DNA of 64,000 nt, taken from NCBI RefSeq assembly GCF_024330105.1, contig NZ_JANDHW010000003.1, positions 124,001-188,000 on the forward strand, written 5' to 3'. Of the stretch, positions 18,537 to 28,302 are shown piece by piece. The position numbers and the translations under genes are program-made. This stretch comes from Coprobacter tertius. GTDB lineage: Bacteria > Bacteroidota > Bacteroidia > Bacteroidales > Coprobacteraceae. The notes below the pieces were generated by a model, which was not told the DNA's origin, did no database searches, and saw only the letters and a program-made list of their open reading frames with translations. Within the stretch, counting starts at the first letter, position 1. The number at the start of each line of letters is the position of its first letter.

Positions 18537-20531
18537 TTAATTGTTATAATCGGGTAATAATGAATAATCTTTAGAATATCGTAACATCTGTTGAGCATAC
18601 CCTTCTTTATATGTGACATTTATATCGGATATATTTCCGTTTTTATCATATACCGGTATGTATACCGGATTGATAAATCCTTTATAGGGAGCTATGTTTA
18701 ATTTCTTATATCGTTCTAAAATTTCTCGGTGTAATACGGGATCTACTTTTACGGCATAAGTTTCTACCAATTCTTTTCCGGCGTTAAAGTCTCCTGTCGA
18801 TTTTATGCGTTGTATTTCAGCGAGTAAATCTCCGATTATTTTTCTCATTTTTATGTAATCATTGATGACGACATATGTTTTTTCTTCTTTTTTGCGTAAT
18901 TCAACGACTTTATCGGGCATTCCTTTTTCGTAAATCCACCGGGCGATAAGCTGTCGGTTACGCATATGTGATTCTTCTAAATTATTACCGGGTAGGATGC
19001 GTGTAAGTTGAGTCAAAAGACCATTCATCATGTATTTGTAATATTCCGCTTTGTATGCTTCCTCATCGGGTAATAAATTTAATTCCACTATGCGGGAGTC
19101 GGCTATATAATAAAGGGCGAAAAGGTCGGCACGGGCTTCTTCTAATGTGGCTCCGTATGCTTTCAGTGCATCAGGATCGGTTCCCGGAAGCAGTTGTCCT
19201 GAACCGTGTCCCAAACATTCGTGCAGGTCGGTGTGCAAATTATCGGCTAAAAATCCGTATTTTTTTATTAACTCTTTTTCATTTTCACCCCAAATGAATT
19301 CTTCTGCAAAACCATTATTTTGCGATGCTCTGTCGTAGGCTTCGGTGATATTTTCTATGGTAACCGATTTAGATCCGTGTATCTGTCTTATCCAGTTTGA
19401 ATTCGGAAGGTTTATACCGATAGGAGTAGAAGGATAAGTATCTCCGCCTAAGATTGCAGCTGTAATTACTTTGGCTGATACTCCTTTTACTTTTACTTTT
19501 TTGAATTGTTGATCTACCGGGGAATTATCTTCGAACCACTGTGCATTTTCACTGATGATTTGTGTACGTTCGGATGCCTGTTTATTCTTGAAATTTACAA
19601 GAGATTCCCAACTCCCTTTTATACCGAGGGGATCTCCGTATGTTTCGGTAAAGCCGTTGATAAAGTCGATTTCTGAGTTCGTATCGTTTACCCAAAGAAT
19701 CGCATATTCGTCAAATTCTTTCAGGTTACCCGATCGGTTGAAATCGATCAATTTCTGAATTGATTTTTTTTGATTTTCGTTCTCTGCTACAGATTTTGCT
19801 TGCTCGAGCCAGTAAACTACTTTTTCGAGAGCTTCGGTGTATAATCCGCCGATTTTATAAATTTCTTCGTATATTTTCCCATTGCGTTTCACTAAACGGC
19901 TATTGAGACCGTAAGAAATAGGGTGAGGGTCATCTTTCTTTTTTACATGACTATAAAAAGTTTCGACCTCGTTTTGTGTAACGCCATCGTAATAATTACC
20001 GGCAGATGTAGTAATAAGATCTTCTCCTTCTGTTTGATTTACTCTTTTTGCATCTGTCATCGGAGAGAAGATTACCGGAACAATATTTTCTAATAAAGAT
20101 TCTTTTGATTCTCCTTTTTTTAATGGAAGGTATTTGTCTTCTATCGATTTTACAGCTTTAATAAAATAGTTCTCAGGAAAGCCGGGCATCATTTTATCGG
20201 TAGAATAATGGTGATGAATTCCGTTTGAAAACCAGATACGTTTCAAATAAATTTCAAAATTTTTAAATTCTTCAGTATCTCTGTCTCCTTTAAAATAAAT
20301 ATAAATTGCTTCGAGAGTCCGGCGTATTATTAAATTCCAACGATTGTTTTGGTCGTACAATATATCCCGTCCTTGCAGTGCGGCTTCAGACAGATAATAT
20401 AATAATTTTTTTTGTCGAAGCGTGAGTTCTTCAAATCCTGTAACTTTGTACCGGAGTATTTCAAGATCGGCAAATTTTTCTACTCGATAAAAATTATTAT
20501 CATTATGTTTAGAAATAGTTTCTGAATTCAT
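18537..20531 (-). CDS. Dipeptidyl-peptidase III (M49 zinc peptidase)
   Basis: The 664-residue protein has the six-residue zinc motif HECLGH characteristic of M49, followed by the second motif EEARAD, which contributes the third ligand. The enzyme cleaves dipeptides from the N-terminus of short peptides. No signal peptide is apparent, so a cytoplasmic location is likely. The length is normal for the bacterial family. It is read alone, with an AT-rich 5' region. Confidence 0.9.
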   Translation of the reverse strand: MNSETISKHNDNNFYRVEKFADLEILRYKVTGFEELTLRQKKLLYYLSEAALQGRDILYDQNNRWNLIIRRTLEAIYIYFKGDRDTEEFKNFEIYLKRIWFSNGIHHHYSTDKMMPGFPENYFIKAVKSIEDKYLPLKKGESKESLLENIVPVIFSPMTDAKRVNQTEGEDLITTSAGNYYDGVTQNEVETFYSHVKKKDDPHPISYGLNSRLVKRNGKIYEEIYKIGGLYTEALEKVVYWLEQAKSVAENENQKKSIQKLIDFNRSGNLKEFDEYAILWVNDTNSEIDFINGFTETYGDPLGIKGSWESLVNFKNKQASERTQIISENAQWFEDNSPVDQQFKKVKVKGVSAKVITAAILGGDTYPSTPIGINLPNSNWIRQIHGSKSVTIENITEAYDRASQNNGFAEEFIWGENEKELIKKYGFLADNLHTDLHECLGHGSGQLLPGTDPDALKAYGATLEEARADLFALYYIADSRIVELNLLPDEEAYKAEYYKYMMNGLLTQLTRILPGNNLEESHMRNRQLIARWIYEKGMPDKVVELRKKEEKTYVVINDYIKMRKIIGDLLAEIQRIKSTGDFNAGKELVETYAVKVDPVLHREILERYKKLNIAPYKGFINPVYIPVYDKNGNISDINVTYKEGYAQQMLRYSKDYSLLPDYNN

Positions 20532-20679
20532 AATTACTTTTTAAACAGAAAATTTATTCTGATAAATTAAACGATCGCTTTGCATCATTGGTTGATGATT
20601 TATATGCAAAAATACGAAAAACAGGTAAATAATAACCCCGCTTTTCGTATTTCTGTATCTCTAAAGATTGTTTTACCGG

Positions 20680-22215
20680 TTATTCCTCCGGTTTGTATTT
20701 TTTCGATATTATAATAATTACATTATTCTTTAATTTGTATTTATACTTATTATATAATGTCGGATTTTTTTCCTCAAATTCTTGTGCGTTATTTAGTATT
20801 TCTAAAGATTCTATTCTGTCTTGTCTTAATTTTTCGAAGTCTGATTTACTGATTTCTTTTCCGTCTAAGAAAAAAAGAGTTTTGTCTAAAAGATTAGAAT
20901 TTCTTATAGGACTTACTTTTAATTTCAATTTTTCTCCCGGAGTAATTGATGCCGTATCTTTCTTCATTCTAATGATGATTACTCCATTTTTAGCTTTTTC
21001 TCCGTATAAATCAACTCCGGTTTTATCTTTTATTACCGAAATAGATTGTATTTTTTCCTGATTTAGTTTTTTTATCGATGAATAGGGGATTTCTTTGTCG
21101 TCGAAAATAACCAATGGCTGTTTTTCGGGAGAATTATCGGAAAGTCTTATTATTGTTATGTTCGAAGTATCGGTTGCCGTTTCGGATGCGATAGTTCGTT
21201 TTTCTTTAATATGTTTTCGGGAAGAAGGGGAGCCCGATTTTTCAATAGGTTCAAATTTTTCAAGATTTGTTTTTACTAATGCCGTAAAATCATTAATTTC
21301 GTCATTTTGAAATTTGTTTAACTCATAAGATAACTCGGGTCGTGCAAAACCTGTAACGACCAAAGCCGCAACGGGAAGTATGCAAAGATACTTTAACCGT
21401 GCCCACGGATTTGATTTTTTCTTTAACATCATAGTGATTCTTTTTTTAAGTTGACTGTGATTAAAGCTGTTGGCCATAGAGTAGAGCCTTGTGCCGACAG
21501 CTTTTTTTATTAATAACATTTGATATTTTTCGATATTTATTCCTTTGTCGAGAACTTCTTTATCGGCTTCGAATTCGTGTAAATTTTTTAATTCTTGTTT
21601 CAATAGCCATGCAAAGGGGTTAAACCATTGGTAAATACATATAAATTCCGCTATAATAAGATCCCTCGAGTGTTTGGCTTTTAAATGGGCAGTTTCATGA
21701 ATGAGTATTTCTTTTACATCTTCGCAATAATCTTTTTCAGATATAAAAATATACCGTATCCAACTAAAGGGTGATATTTTCTCGTGATGGCGGATGAGTA
21801 TAAATTGTTCGGTCAGATTTTCTTTCCGGTTGTTTATAATAATTTTTATTAGGCGGCTAACCGATAAAAATATTTTAGATATAAGTACGGTGACACCTAT
21901 AAGGTAGATTAGTAACAGAAGTTTTCCAATAATAAATGGGGTATTATCGGCAATTGTTACAGTATTCATTGCTGAAGAAAGAGTGAGAGAAACAGGTAAC
22001 AGTTCTCTTACCGAGATTATTGTATTCTGAACGCCGATACTTGAGGGAAAAGATATTTTAAAGGCGGGAAGAATTACCGACGAAGATAAAAAAAAGAGTA
22101 TAACGAAACGGTTTAAACGATAGAAAGTTTCCTTGCCATAGAATAATTTATAAATGATGTAATAAATCATCAAGCATAACGAGGATTTAAGAATATATAA
22201 AAAAAAGCTTTCCAT
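20680..22215 (-). CDS. BlaR1/MecR1-type M56 sensor protease with TonB-plug-like tail
   Basis: 511 residues. N-terminal membrane helices (about 5-25, 35-55, 95-118) surround a cytoplasmic zinc-protease loop with HETAH at 173-177; another helix follows near 275-290. The C-terminal part is not a penicillin-binding domain. It carries two stretches resembling the plug/carboxypeptidase-regulatory segments of TonB receptors (PLVIFDDKEI...GEKAKNGVIII, then a diverged LFFLDGKEI...NNVIIII). It begins 11 bp after the BlaI-like gene and should cleave or inactivate that repressor on sensing an envelope signal. Confidence 0.85.
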   Translation of the reverse strand: MESFFLYILKSSLCLMIYYIIYKLFYGKETFYRLNRFVILFFLSSSVILPAFKISFPSSIGVQNTIISVRELLPVSLTLSSAMNTVTIADNTPFIIGKLLLLIYLIGVTVLISKIFLSVSRLIKIIINNRKENLTEQFILIRHHEKISPFSWIRYIFISEKDYCEDVKEILIHETAHLKAKHSRDLIIAEFICIYQWFNPFAWLLKQELKNLHEFEADKEVLDKGINIEKYQMLLIKKAVGTRLYSMANSFNHSQLKKRITMMLKKKSNPWARLKYLCILPVAALVVTGFARPELSYELNKFQNDEINDFTALVKTNLEKFEPIEKSGSPSSRKHIKEKRTIASETATDTSNITIIRLSDNSPEKQPLVIFDDKEIPYSSIKKLNQEKIQSISVIKDKTGVDLYGEKAKNGVIIIRMKKDTASITPGEKLKLKVSPIRNSNLLDKTLFFLDGKEISKSDFEKLRQDRIESLEILNNAQEFEEKNPTLYNKYKYKLKNNVIIIISKKYKPEE

Positions 22216-22226
22216 GTTATGATGGA

Positions 22227-22586
22227 TTAATGTGTGTGTGTGACTTTATGTATCAGTTCTTGTAATTCTTCAATCGAAATTTTCTCTTCCGAAACTAAAC
22301 AAGATACCGCACTTAAATAAGAGTTATCGAAATACTTGCTGATAACATTCTTTAAAGACTTCTTACTATATTCCTCTTTTTCTATGAGGGGGTAATATTG
22401 ATATGTTTTACCAAAGGTTTTATGCCCGAGGTATCCTTTATCTTCGAGCCCTCTTACGATAGTTGATAAAGTATTGAAATGAGGTTTGGGCTCTTCATAA
22501 AATGAAAGTATTTCTCTAACGAAAAGTGGTCCTTTATTCCAGAAATAAGTCATTAGTTCTTCTTCTTTTGCAGTAAGTGATTTCAT
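22227..22586 (-). CDS. BlaI/MecI/CopY-family repressor
   Basis: A 119-residue winged-helix protein with the family signatures ELMTYFWNKGPLFVREIL and FNTLSTIVRGLEDKGYL. Such repressors bind ACTA-type palindromes as dimers and are cut by the partner M56 protease. The gene is directly upstream of that protease, and three matching palindromes lie just before its start, so the pair probably controls itself and perhaps other genes. Confidence 0.9.
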   Translation of the reverse strand: MKSLTAKEEELMTYFWNKGPLFVREILSFYEEPKPHFNTLSTIVRGLEDKGYLGHKTFGKTYQYYPLIEKEEYSKKSLKNVISKYFDNSYLSAVSCLVSEEKISIEELQELIHKVTHTH

Positions 22587-22610
22587 AATTATTCAGATTT
22601 TCTACAAATA

Positions 22611-22667
22611 ACTAAAACTTTTAGTTTATAAACTAATTATTGTAGTTAAATAACTAAAAAATATAGT
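22611..22667. promoter_or_regulatory. Three phased ACTA-N7-TAGT operator-like sites
   Basis: Copies lie at 22611-22625, 22632-22646 and 22653-22667. Each is ACTA, seven bases, TAGT. Start-to-start spacing is exactly 21 bp, two helical turns, so all three present the same DNA face. They begin 25 bp upstream of the BlaI-like start codon. The shape matches operators of the BlaI/MecI family. Confidence 0.75.
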
Positions 22668-22696
22668 TATAAAATAATGTTACCGTATCGGCTATA

Positions 22697-22748
22697 AAAA
22701 AGACGGATAGGGTAAACTTTGAAAACAAGATTGCCCTGCCCGTCTTTT
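22697..22748 (-). terminator. Terminator after the LytTR gene
   Basis: Inverted repeat AAAAGACGG / CCGTCTTTT (22697-22705, 22740-22748), extended by a partial AGGG/CCCT pairing. On the minus strand a T-run follows. It lies 17 bp past the LytTR stop. Confidence 0.75.
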
Positions 22749-22764
22749 ATAATCGATATGATTT

Positions 22765-23553
22765 TTATAGATTAAGCTTCTCTTTTAAAAGTTTATAACC
22801 CGAAATGCTCGCTTTTATTTTATTTCCGTTTTTAAGTAAAACAGCATAATTTTCTTTTCCGAATAATTCTACACGTAGTATAGTATCTACATTTACAATG
22901 TAAGAACGGTGTATTCTTGTAAAGCGATCAGGTGGCAGATGGCTTTCGAAATATTTCATGGTTTGCTCTTTTAAATATTCTCCCGAGGTGGTAACAATAG
23001 AAACGTAATCGCCTGCGGCCTGCAGATAAATGATTTCGTCATTAGAAATAACATGTATTCTCTGTCCGTCTTTTACTGCGATACGACCGGTCATGCCGAT
23101 AGTCGAGATTGATTGTTCCTGTTCCAACGCCATTCGCTCGTTTTTCCAGCTTTGTAACTCTAGTATGTGAAACCATTCTATGGTAATGATCCAAGTAGCT
23201 GTCCCTAAGAACATACGTATAGGAAGGGTTGTCGCATAAGAGTATTTAAAATCTGCAAATAAGTAATTTACAATAGCATATATTATAAAACAACCTGCCA
23301 ACCATACTAAAAGAACCGCAAAGCTCATTAATATTTTCGTTTGTATCGAATAGATAAATTTCATAATATACCATAATCCTCCACAGAATGCCATCAGTAA
23401 TAAAACCGATAATATACTATCTACGATTGCCGGAGCAGGAGATATACTTCCATAATAAAAAAACAATAGGCATTGTGAGAGGCTTAAGAATATGCAGATT
23501 CCCGAAAATAGGACAGTTCTTTTCGAAGAACTCATAAAAGGGTGGCTCAGCAT
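22765..23553 (-). CDS. Membrane-bound LytTR-family transcription regulator
   Basis: 262 residues. Four hydrophobic segments in the first 135 residues are followed by a LytTR DNA-binding domain (about 165-260) with IIYLQAAGDYVSI and RFTRIHRSYIVN. It lacks a receiver domain, so it is a one-component membrane regulator rather than a response regulator. It follows the LiaF-like gene by 7 bp, and the two probably form one signalling unit sensing the envelope. Confidence 0.85.
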   Translation of the reverse strand: MLSHPFMSSSKRTVLFSGICIFLSLSQCLLFFYYGSISPAPAIVDSILSVLLLMAFCGGLWYIMKFIYSIQTKILMSFAVLLVWLAGCFIIYAIVNYLFADFKYSYATTLPIRMFLGTATWIITIEWFHILELQSWKNERMALEQEQSISTIGMTGRIAVKDGQRIHVISNDEIIYLQAAGDYVSIVTTSGEYLKEQTMKYFESHLPPDRFTRIHRSYIVNVDTILRVELFGKENYAVLLKNGNKIKASISGYKLLKEKLNL

Positions 23554-23560
23554 ACTTTTT

Positions 23561-24286
23561 TTAGTTTTTTATTTCAATTCCGCTAAAAGATAATGTTCCG
23601 CGAAGAATAAGCGATCGGTCGTTATGAATATTGGAAGAGTGAATTCTCTTATCATCGTATCCGCCTGCGAAAGGAATGATTTCAGATCGTATATTCCAGC
23701 TTGAGGGAGTATAAATTTCGATTCCTCCGAAGTTACAATCTATTTCCAGTAATGTATCACCTTCGCCTAAGGTCGTACGTCTGAGGTCGAGTATGACGGA
23801 CCCGAAGCGATTTCTTATTTTCCCGCCTTTGAATGTTTCGTCCAATATAGTTTGTCTTATGCCTCCAAGAGAGTTATCGACATTAATAAAGCCATCGGTG
23901 GATATGAATTCTGTTTTTTCGTTTCTTCTGAATTTACATTCGTGTTTCGGATGATAAAATATTTTTACGATAATGAGTATACCGAAACCCATTAACAGAA
24001 CTGGCCAGAAATAAATATTGAAATTTCCATTGATCATACCGATTACAGGCATAAGAAAATATATTCCTATGGCAGAAGTGACTAGACCGCTTACAAAATG
24101 GCCTTTTATTATTGAAAATATACCGATTAATGTAAGTAACATTTGCCATGACATGATTATGTTATATACATAGGTATCTATTATATTTAAATTTTTACAT
24201 AATACTATGATCCCCGATGCGATAAATAACAGTGCGGTAAAATAACCCCATCCCGATTGATTTCTTTTTCTTTTTGATGTTTCCAT
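23561..24286 (-). CDS. LiaF-like membrane protein
   Basis: 241 residues. The first 115 carry four short membrane segments. The remainder is a beta-helical LiaF-C-like domain with repeating hydrophobic turns (GSVILDLRRT, CNFGGIEIYTP, LSFSGIEI). In Gram-positive bacteria LiaF inhibits an envelope-stress sensor. Here it is paired with a LytTR regulator, common in Bacteroidetes, and may control it. That role is inferred from gene order. Confidence 0.75.
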   Translation of the reverse strand: METSKRKRNQSGWGYFTALLFIASGIIVLCKNLNIIDTYVYNIIMSWQMLLTLIGIFSIIKGHFVSGLVTSAIGIYFLMPVIGMINGNFNIYFWPVLLMGFGILIIVKIFYHPKHECKFRRNEKTEFISTDGFINVDNSLGGIRQTILDETFKGGKIRNRFGSVILDLRRTTLGEGDTLLEIDCNFGGIEIYTPSSWNIRSEIIPFAGGYDDKRIHSSNIHNDRSLILRGTLSFSGIEIKN

Positions 24287-24439
24287 AATTTTGATGTTTT
24301 TATGTTGTTGAGGCGAATGTAATACGAAGCAGCTTATTGAAAAATCATTATTCTTTTATAGTCTGCTATTTCCCGATTAAAACCGGAAAAATACCGTTGA
24401 AATTTCTTTTATGAAATTTTTTGAGAGATAAAAAAAACA

Positions 24440-24479
24440 CGTCCTCCCTTTTATAATGATATAAATAAAGGAGAGGACG
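24440..24479 (-). terminator. Terminator after rlmI-like gene
   Basis: Inverted repeat CGTCCTCCCTTTTA / TAAAGGAGAGGACG with arms 24440-24453 and 24466-24479 and one mismatch. A minus-strand run of eight T follows. Confidence 0.85.
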
Positions 24480-24506
24480 CGTCGAATTTATTCATTAATG
24501 TAATTA

Positions 24507-25691
24507 TTACTCTACATATAAAACCAATCCTTTTAAATATTCACCTTCAGGGTGATAGATATTCACTGGATGATCGGCCGGTTGTGTCAATTGGTGGATA
24601 ATACGAATACGCCGTCCCGAAATTGCAGCAGCGCTGAAAACCGCTAATCTGAAATTTTCTTTTGAAACGACTTGAGAGCAGGAAAAAGTAAATAGTATTC
24701 CACCGGGTTTTATTTTTTCAAATGCTTTGGCATTTAATTTTTTGTATCCTTGAAGGGCGTTATGCAGTACCTTTTTATGTTTGGCAAAAGCCGGAGGATC
24801 GAGAATAATCAGATCGTATTGATCTCCCATACGGTCGAGATATTTAAATGCATCTTCGGCAAAAGCCTCATGACGTTTGTCTCCCGGAAAATTTAATTCG
24901 ACGTTTTTGCAAGTTAAATCTATTGCTTTGGCAGAACTGTCTACCGAATGTACCAATTTAGCACCCCCACGCATAGCATAAAAAGAAAAACCACCGGTAT
25001 AGCAGAACATATTCAGAACCGAACGATTTTTGGAATATCGTTCGAGTAATGATCGATTTTCCCGTTGATCGACAAAAAATCCGGTCTTTTGTCCTTTTAA
25101 CCAATCTACATGGAACTTCAGCCCGTTTTCAGTAGCTACATTTCCGGCATCTCCTCCGATGAGATATTCATTTTCAGGGTCGAGTTGTGCTTTGTAAGGT
25201 AATGTGGTTTCCGATTTATAATATACATTTTTTATACGATCGGGGAGTATGGCTGTAAGTGCCTCGGCGAGAATATGTCGGGCGTAGTGCATTCCGGGTG
25301 AATGCGCCTGCATAACTGCTGTATGATCGTAGATATCGATAATAAGCCCCGGCAAGTTGTCGCCTTCTCCGTGTACAAGCCTGAATGTATTGTTATATTC
25401 TCCATTATCGAGGCCGATACTTTTACGGAGATCGTAAGCGGTACGCAGTTGTTTTTTGTAAAACCCGAGGTCGATAACGGTCGATTCAAAAGATAAAACC
25501 CTTACGGTTATACTTCCGATCTGGTAGTGCCCTAATGCAATAAAATTACCTTTGCAGTCGGTTACTTCAACGATATCGCCTTCTTCCGGTTGAGGAGAAT
25601 ATTTTTGTATGGCTCCTGAAAAAATCCATGGATGAAAACGATTTAACGATTCTTCTTTTCCCGGTTTTAAAATGACTTTACTATATGACAT
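24507..25691 (-). CDS. rlmI: RlmI-type 23S rRNA cytosine methyltransferase
   Basis: 394 residues. The N-terminal PUA RNA-binding domain (about 1-80, with HPWIFSGAI) is followed by a Rossmann SAM-methyltransferase domain with VLNMFCYTGGFSFYA (SAM site, near 235) and DLIILDPPAFAK (catalytic NPPY-type region, near 300). This order is that of RlmI, which makes m5C in 23S rRNA. It is the last gene of a run M23-dxr-rseP-rlmI, 14 bp after rseP. Confidence 0.88.
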   Translation of the reverse strand: MSYSKVILKPGKEESLNRFHPWIFSGAIQKYSPQPEEGDIVEVTDCKGNFIALGHYQIGSITVRVLSFESTVIDLGFYKKQLRTAYDLRKSIGLDNGEYNNTFRLVHGEGDNLPGLIIDIYDHTAVMQAHSPGMHYARHILAEALTAILPDRIKNVYYKSETTLPYKAQLDPENEYLIGGDAGNVATENGLKFHVDWLKGQKTGFFVDQRENRSLLERYSKNRSVLNMFCYTGGFSFYAMRGGAKLVHSVDSSAKAIDLTCKNVELNFPGDKRHEAFAEDAFKYLDRMGDQYDLIILDPPAFAKHKKVLHNALQGYKKLNAKAFEKIKPGGILFTFSCSQVVSKENFRLAVFSAAAISGRRIRIIHQLTQPADHPVNIYHPEGEYLKGLVLYVE

Positions 25692-25705
25692 CTTGTATTT
25701 CTTTT

Positions 25706-27028
25706 TTATTTAAAGAAAAAGCGGAATATATCGTTTCCATTTGCAAATATGAGTAGAGCAAAAAGAAAGGCCATTCCAGCAATCTGTGCATATTCCATGA
25801 ACTTTTCATTCGGTTTACGTCGTGTAACCACTTCATAAATGAGGAATAGTACATGGCCTCCGTCGAGGGCAGGAATAGGCAATATGTTCATAAAGGCAAG
25901 AATAATAGAAAGGAATGCCGTCATGTTCCAAAAAGTTTGCCAATCCCAGGTTGCCGGAAACAGATTTCCGATAGCTCCGAAACCACCCAGACTTTGAGCT
26001 CCTTCTTTTGTAAAGATGTATTTTAGACTGCTTACGTAGTCGACTAATTGAGTCACTCCCTTTTTTATCCCTTTTGGAAATGATTCCCAAAAGCCATATC
26101 TTGTTCTTTCTACTTTATAAATTTCGGTAATAGGAGTGAGTGCAATACCGATTTTACCGCTTTCGTCGACTTTTACCGGAGTTTCTTTGGCAATGCCGTT
26201 ACGATAAAAATTTATAGTAACGGTTTCATCTTTATGTGCACTCAAATTTTTTAGCAGGTCTGTGATATCAGGAATAGAAGTATTATTAATAGCTACCAGG
26301 CTATCACCTTTCATAAGACCGGCCATAGCTGCACCGCCGCCTTTTACGGCTTCTTTTACTACTACCGGATTCTGATAATAGGCAAATCGTGTATTTTCAC
26401 CGATCAGTTTTTGCATAAAATCCGCCGGTAAGTTTATTTTTACTTCTTTACCGTCTCGAAGTACGGTAACTTCTTTTGCCTCGCACATGGTTTGTACAGT
26501 ACTGCCATCGAGAGATATGAGAGGTTTCCCATCGGCTGATAAGGGGATATCCCCATTTCTGAATCCGGCTTCGAGAGCTGTTTGACTGAAAGCAAGACCT
26601 GATTTTGCATTTTTAAAAGGCAGGTATGCGTCTCCCCATGTAAACGTGATCATCGAATAGATGAATAAAGCGAGGATAAAGTTAAAAAGCACTCCGGCTA
26701 TCATAACCATGAGACGTTGCCCTGCAGGTTTTGATCTGAACTCCCAGGGTTGAGCCGGTTTTGCCATCTGTTCTTTATCCATCGATTCGTCTATCATTCC
26801 TGCGATTTTTACATAGCCGCCTAATGGTAACCAACCGATGCCGTATTCGGTTTCACTGTTTTTAGGTTTGAATTTAAAAAGACTGAACCAGGGATTAAAG
26901 AAAAGGTAAAACTTTTCTACTCTGATTTTGTAGATACGTGCAAATATGAAATGGCCGAACTCGTGTACAATCACCAGTATCGACAAACTTAAGATCAATT
27001 GCAAGGCTTTAATTAAAAAGGTCTCCAT
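25706..27028 (-). CDS. rseP: RseP-type site-2 intramembrane zinc protease
   Basis: 440 residues. HEFGH at residues 22-26 lies in the first membrane helix, and the second metal motif NILPIPALDGG lies near residue 385. A PDZ domain sits in between (GLMKGDSLVAINNT, near 235). The protein cuts anti-sigma factors or signal-peptide remnants within the inner membrane. It is placed 31 bp after dxr, a gene order seen in many bacteria. Confidence 0.93.
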   Translation of the reverse strand: METFLIKALQLILSLSILVIVHEFGHFIFARIYKIRVEKFYLFFNPWFSLFKFKPKNSETEYGIGWLPLGGYVKIAGMIDESMDKEQMAKPAQPWEFRSKPAGQRLMVMIAGVLFNFILALFIYSMITFTWGDAYLPFKNAKSGLAFSQTALEAGFRNGDIPLSADGKPLISLDGSTVQTMCEAKEVTVLRDGKEVKINLPADFMQKLIGENTRFAYYQNPVVVKEAVKGGGAAMAGLMKGDSLVAINNTSIPDITDLLKNLSAHKDETVTINFYRNGIAKETPVKVDESGKIGIALTPITEIYKVERTRYGFWESFPKGIKKGVTQLVDYVSSLKYIFTKEGAQSLGGFGAIGNLFPATWDWQTFWNMTAFLSIILAFMNILPIPALDGGHVLFLIYEVVTRRKPNEKFMEYAQIAGMAFLFALLIFANGNDIFRFFFK

Positions 27029-27059
27029 TTGTTTATTCTATATATAAATAAGTATAAAT

Positions 27060-28217
27060 TTAAATCACAGTTAATTGTTCTATAGCTATTTTGCGTGCTT
27101 CTGTATCGGTATGTACATAATCTTCGTAGCTGGGTGACTTTATATAAGATACTCGTTGCATAGTATCGGCAATAAGGTCTGCAATTTGTAGGTAGCTTAT
27201 TTTTTCTTTCAGAAAAGCATTTACAGCGACTTCGTTTGCGGCATTCAGTATACAGGGCATATTCCCTCCGACTTTCATAGCTTCGTATGCAAATCCCAAT
27301 AAAGGAAATTTACCGATGTCGGGACGTTCGAATGTAAGTTGCGCATATTCTTCTATACAAAGTTTTTTTCCATTATATTTTAAACGATTGGGATAAGAGA
27401 AGGCATAACGTATCGGTAGTTTCATGTCAGGAATGCCTAATTGCGCTTTTATGGCACCATCTTGAAATTCAATCATCGAATGTACAATCGATTGAGGATG
27501 TACGGCAACTTCTATCTGTTCGGGTTTTACATCGAATAGCCATTTAGCTTCGATGACTTCAAATCCTTTATTCATCATTGTGGCGGAATCAATGGTGATT
27601 TTAGCCCCCATTTTCCATTTAGGATGTTTTAGTGCATCATGCAATGTTACGTTGCAGAGTGCTTCTTTGGGGAATGTGCGAAACGGACCTCCGGAAGCAG
27701 TAAGAATAATTTTTTCGATAGGATTGTGTGTTTCTCCTGCCAAACATTGAAAAATAGCCGAATGTTCAGAGTCGACAGGAATTACCGGCGTTTTATTTTC
27801 TAATGCCAGTTGTTTTATTAGTTCGCCGGCTACCACCAGCGTTTCTTTATTGGCAAGGGCAATTGTTTTTTTCGATTTGATGGCTCGGATCGTAGGGCGT
27901 AGTCCTGCATATCCTACCATAGCGGTGAGCACTATATCTATAGGAGCCGATTCGACAATTTGCGCAATAGCATCCGTTCCTGCATATATTTTTATCGGCA
28001 GGTCGGCTAAAGCCTCTTTTAAAGAATGATAGTGATCTTCATTAGCTATAACGACAGCTTCGGGTACGAATTTTCGGGCCTGTTCGATAAGCCGTTCTAC
28101 GTGATTGTTAGCCGTCAATGCATATATTTCAAATAAGTCGGGATGATCCGATACCACATCAAGTGCTTGTGTACCGATAGAACCGGTCGATCCCAATATT
28201 GCGAGTTGCTTTTTCAT
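27060..28217 (-). CDS. dxr: 1-deoxy-D-xylulose 5-phosphate reductoisomerase
   Basis: About 385 residues. The NADPH-binding GSTGSIGTQALDV lies at the N-terminus. The metal/substrate region VDSEHSAIFQCL and GGPFR lies near 150-190, and the C-terminal domain has LNAANEVAVNAF. It is the first committed step of the MEP isoprenoid pathway. The start is set at the ATG 28215-28217: the longer frame uses a TTG, and a TATATTTG box (28248-28255) lies between. Confidence 0.95.
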   Translation of the reverse strand: MKKQLAILGSTGSIGTQALDVVSDHPDLFEIYALTANNHVERLIEQARKFVPEAVVIANEDHYHSLKEALADLPIKIYAGTDAIAQIVESAPIDIVLTAMVGYAGLRPTIRAIKSKKTIALANKETLVVAGELIKQLALENKTPVIPVDSEHSAIFQCLAGETHNPIEKIILTASGGPFRTFPKEALCNVTLHDALKHPKWKMGAKITIDSATMMNKGFEVIEAKWLFDVKPEQIEVAVHPQSIVHSMIEFQDGAIKAQLGIPDMKLPIRYAFSYPNRLKYNGKKLCIEEYAQLTFERPDIGKFPLLGFAYEAMKVGGNMPCILNAANEVAVNAFLKEKISYLQIADLIADTMQRVSYIKSPSYEDYVHTDTEARKIAIEQLTVI

Positions 28218-28302
28218 TATTGTGTCGGTAATCTTCATAAAGCAGGACAAATATACGAATAAAATTAACAATGCCCCATGCTTTTATGCCTCACTTTTTG
28301 AA

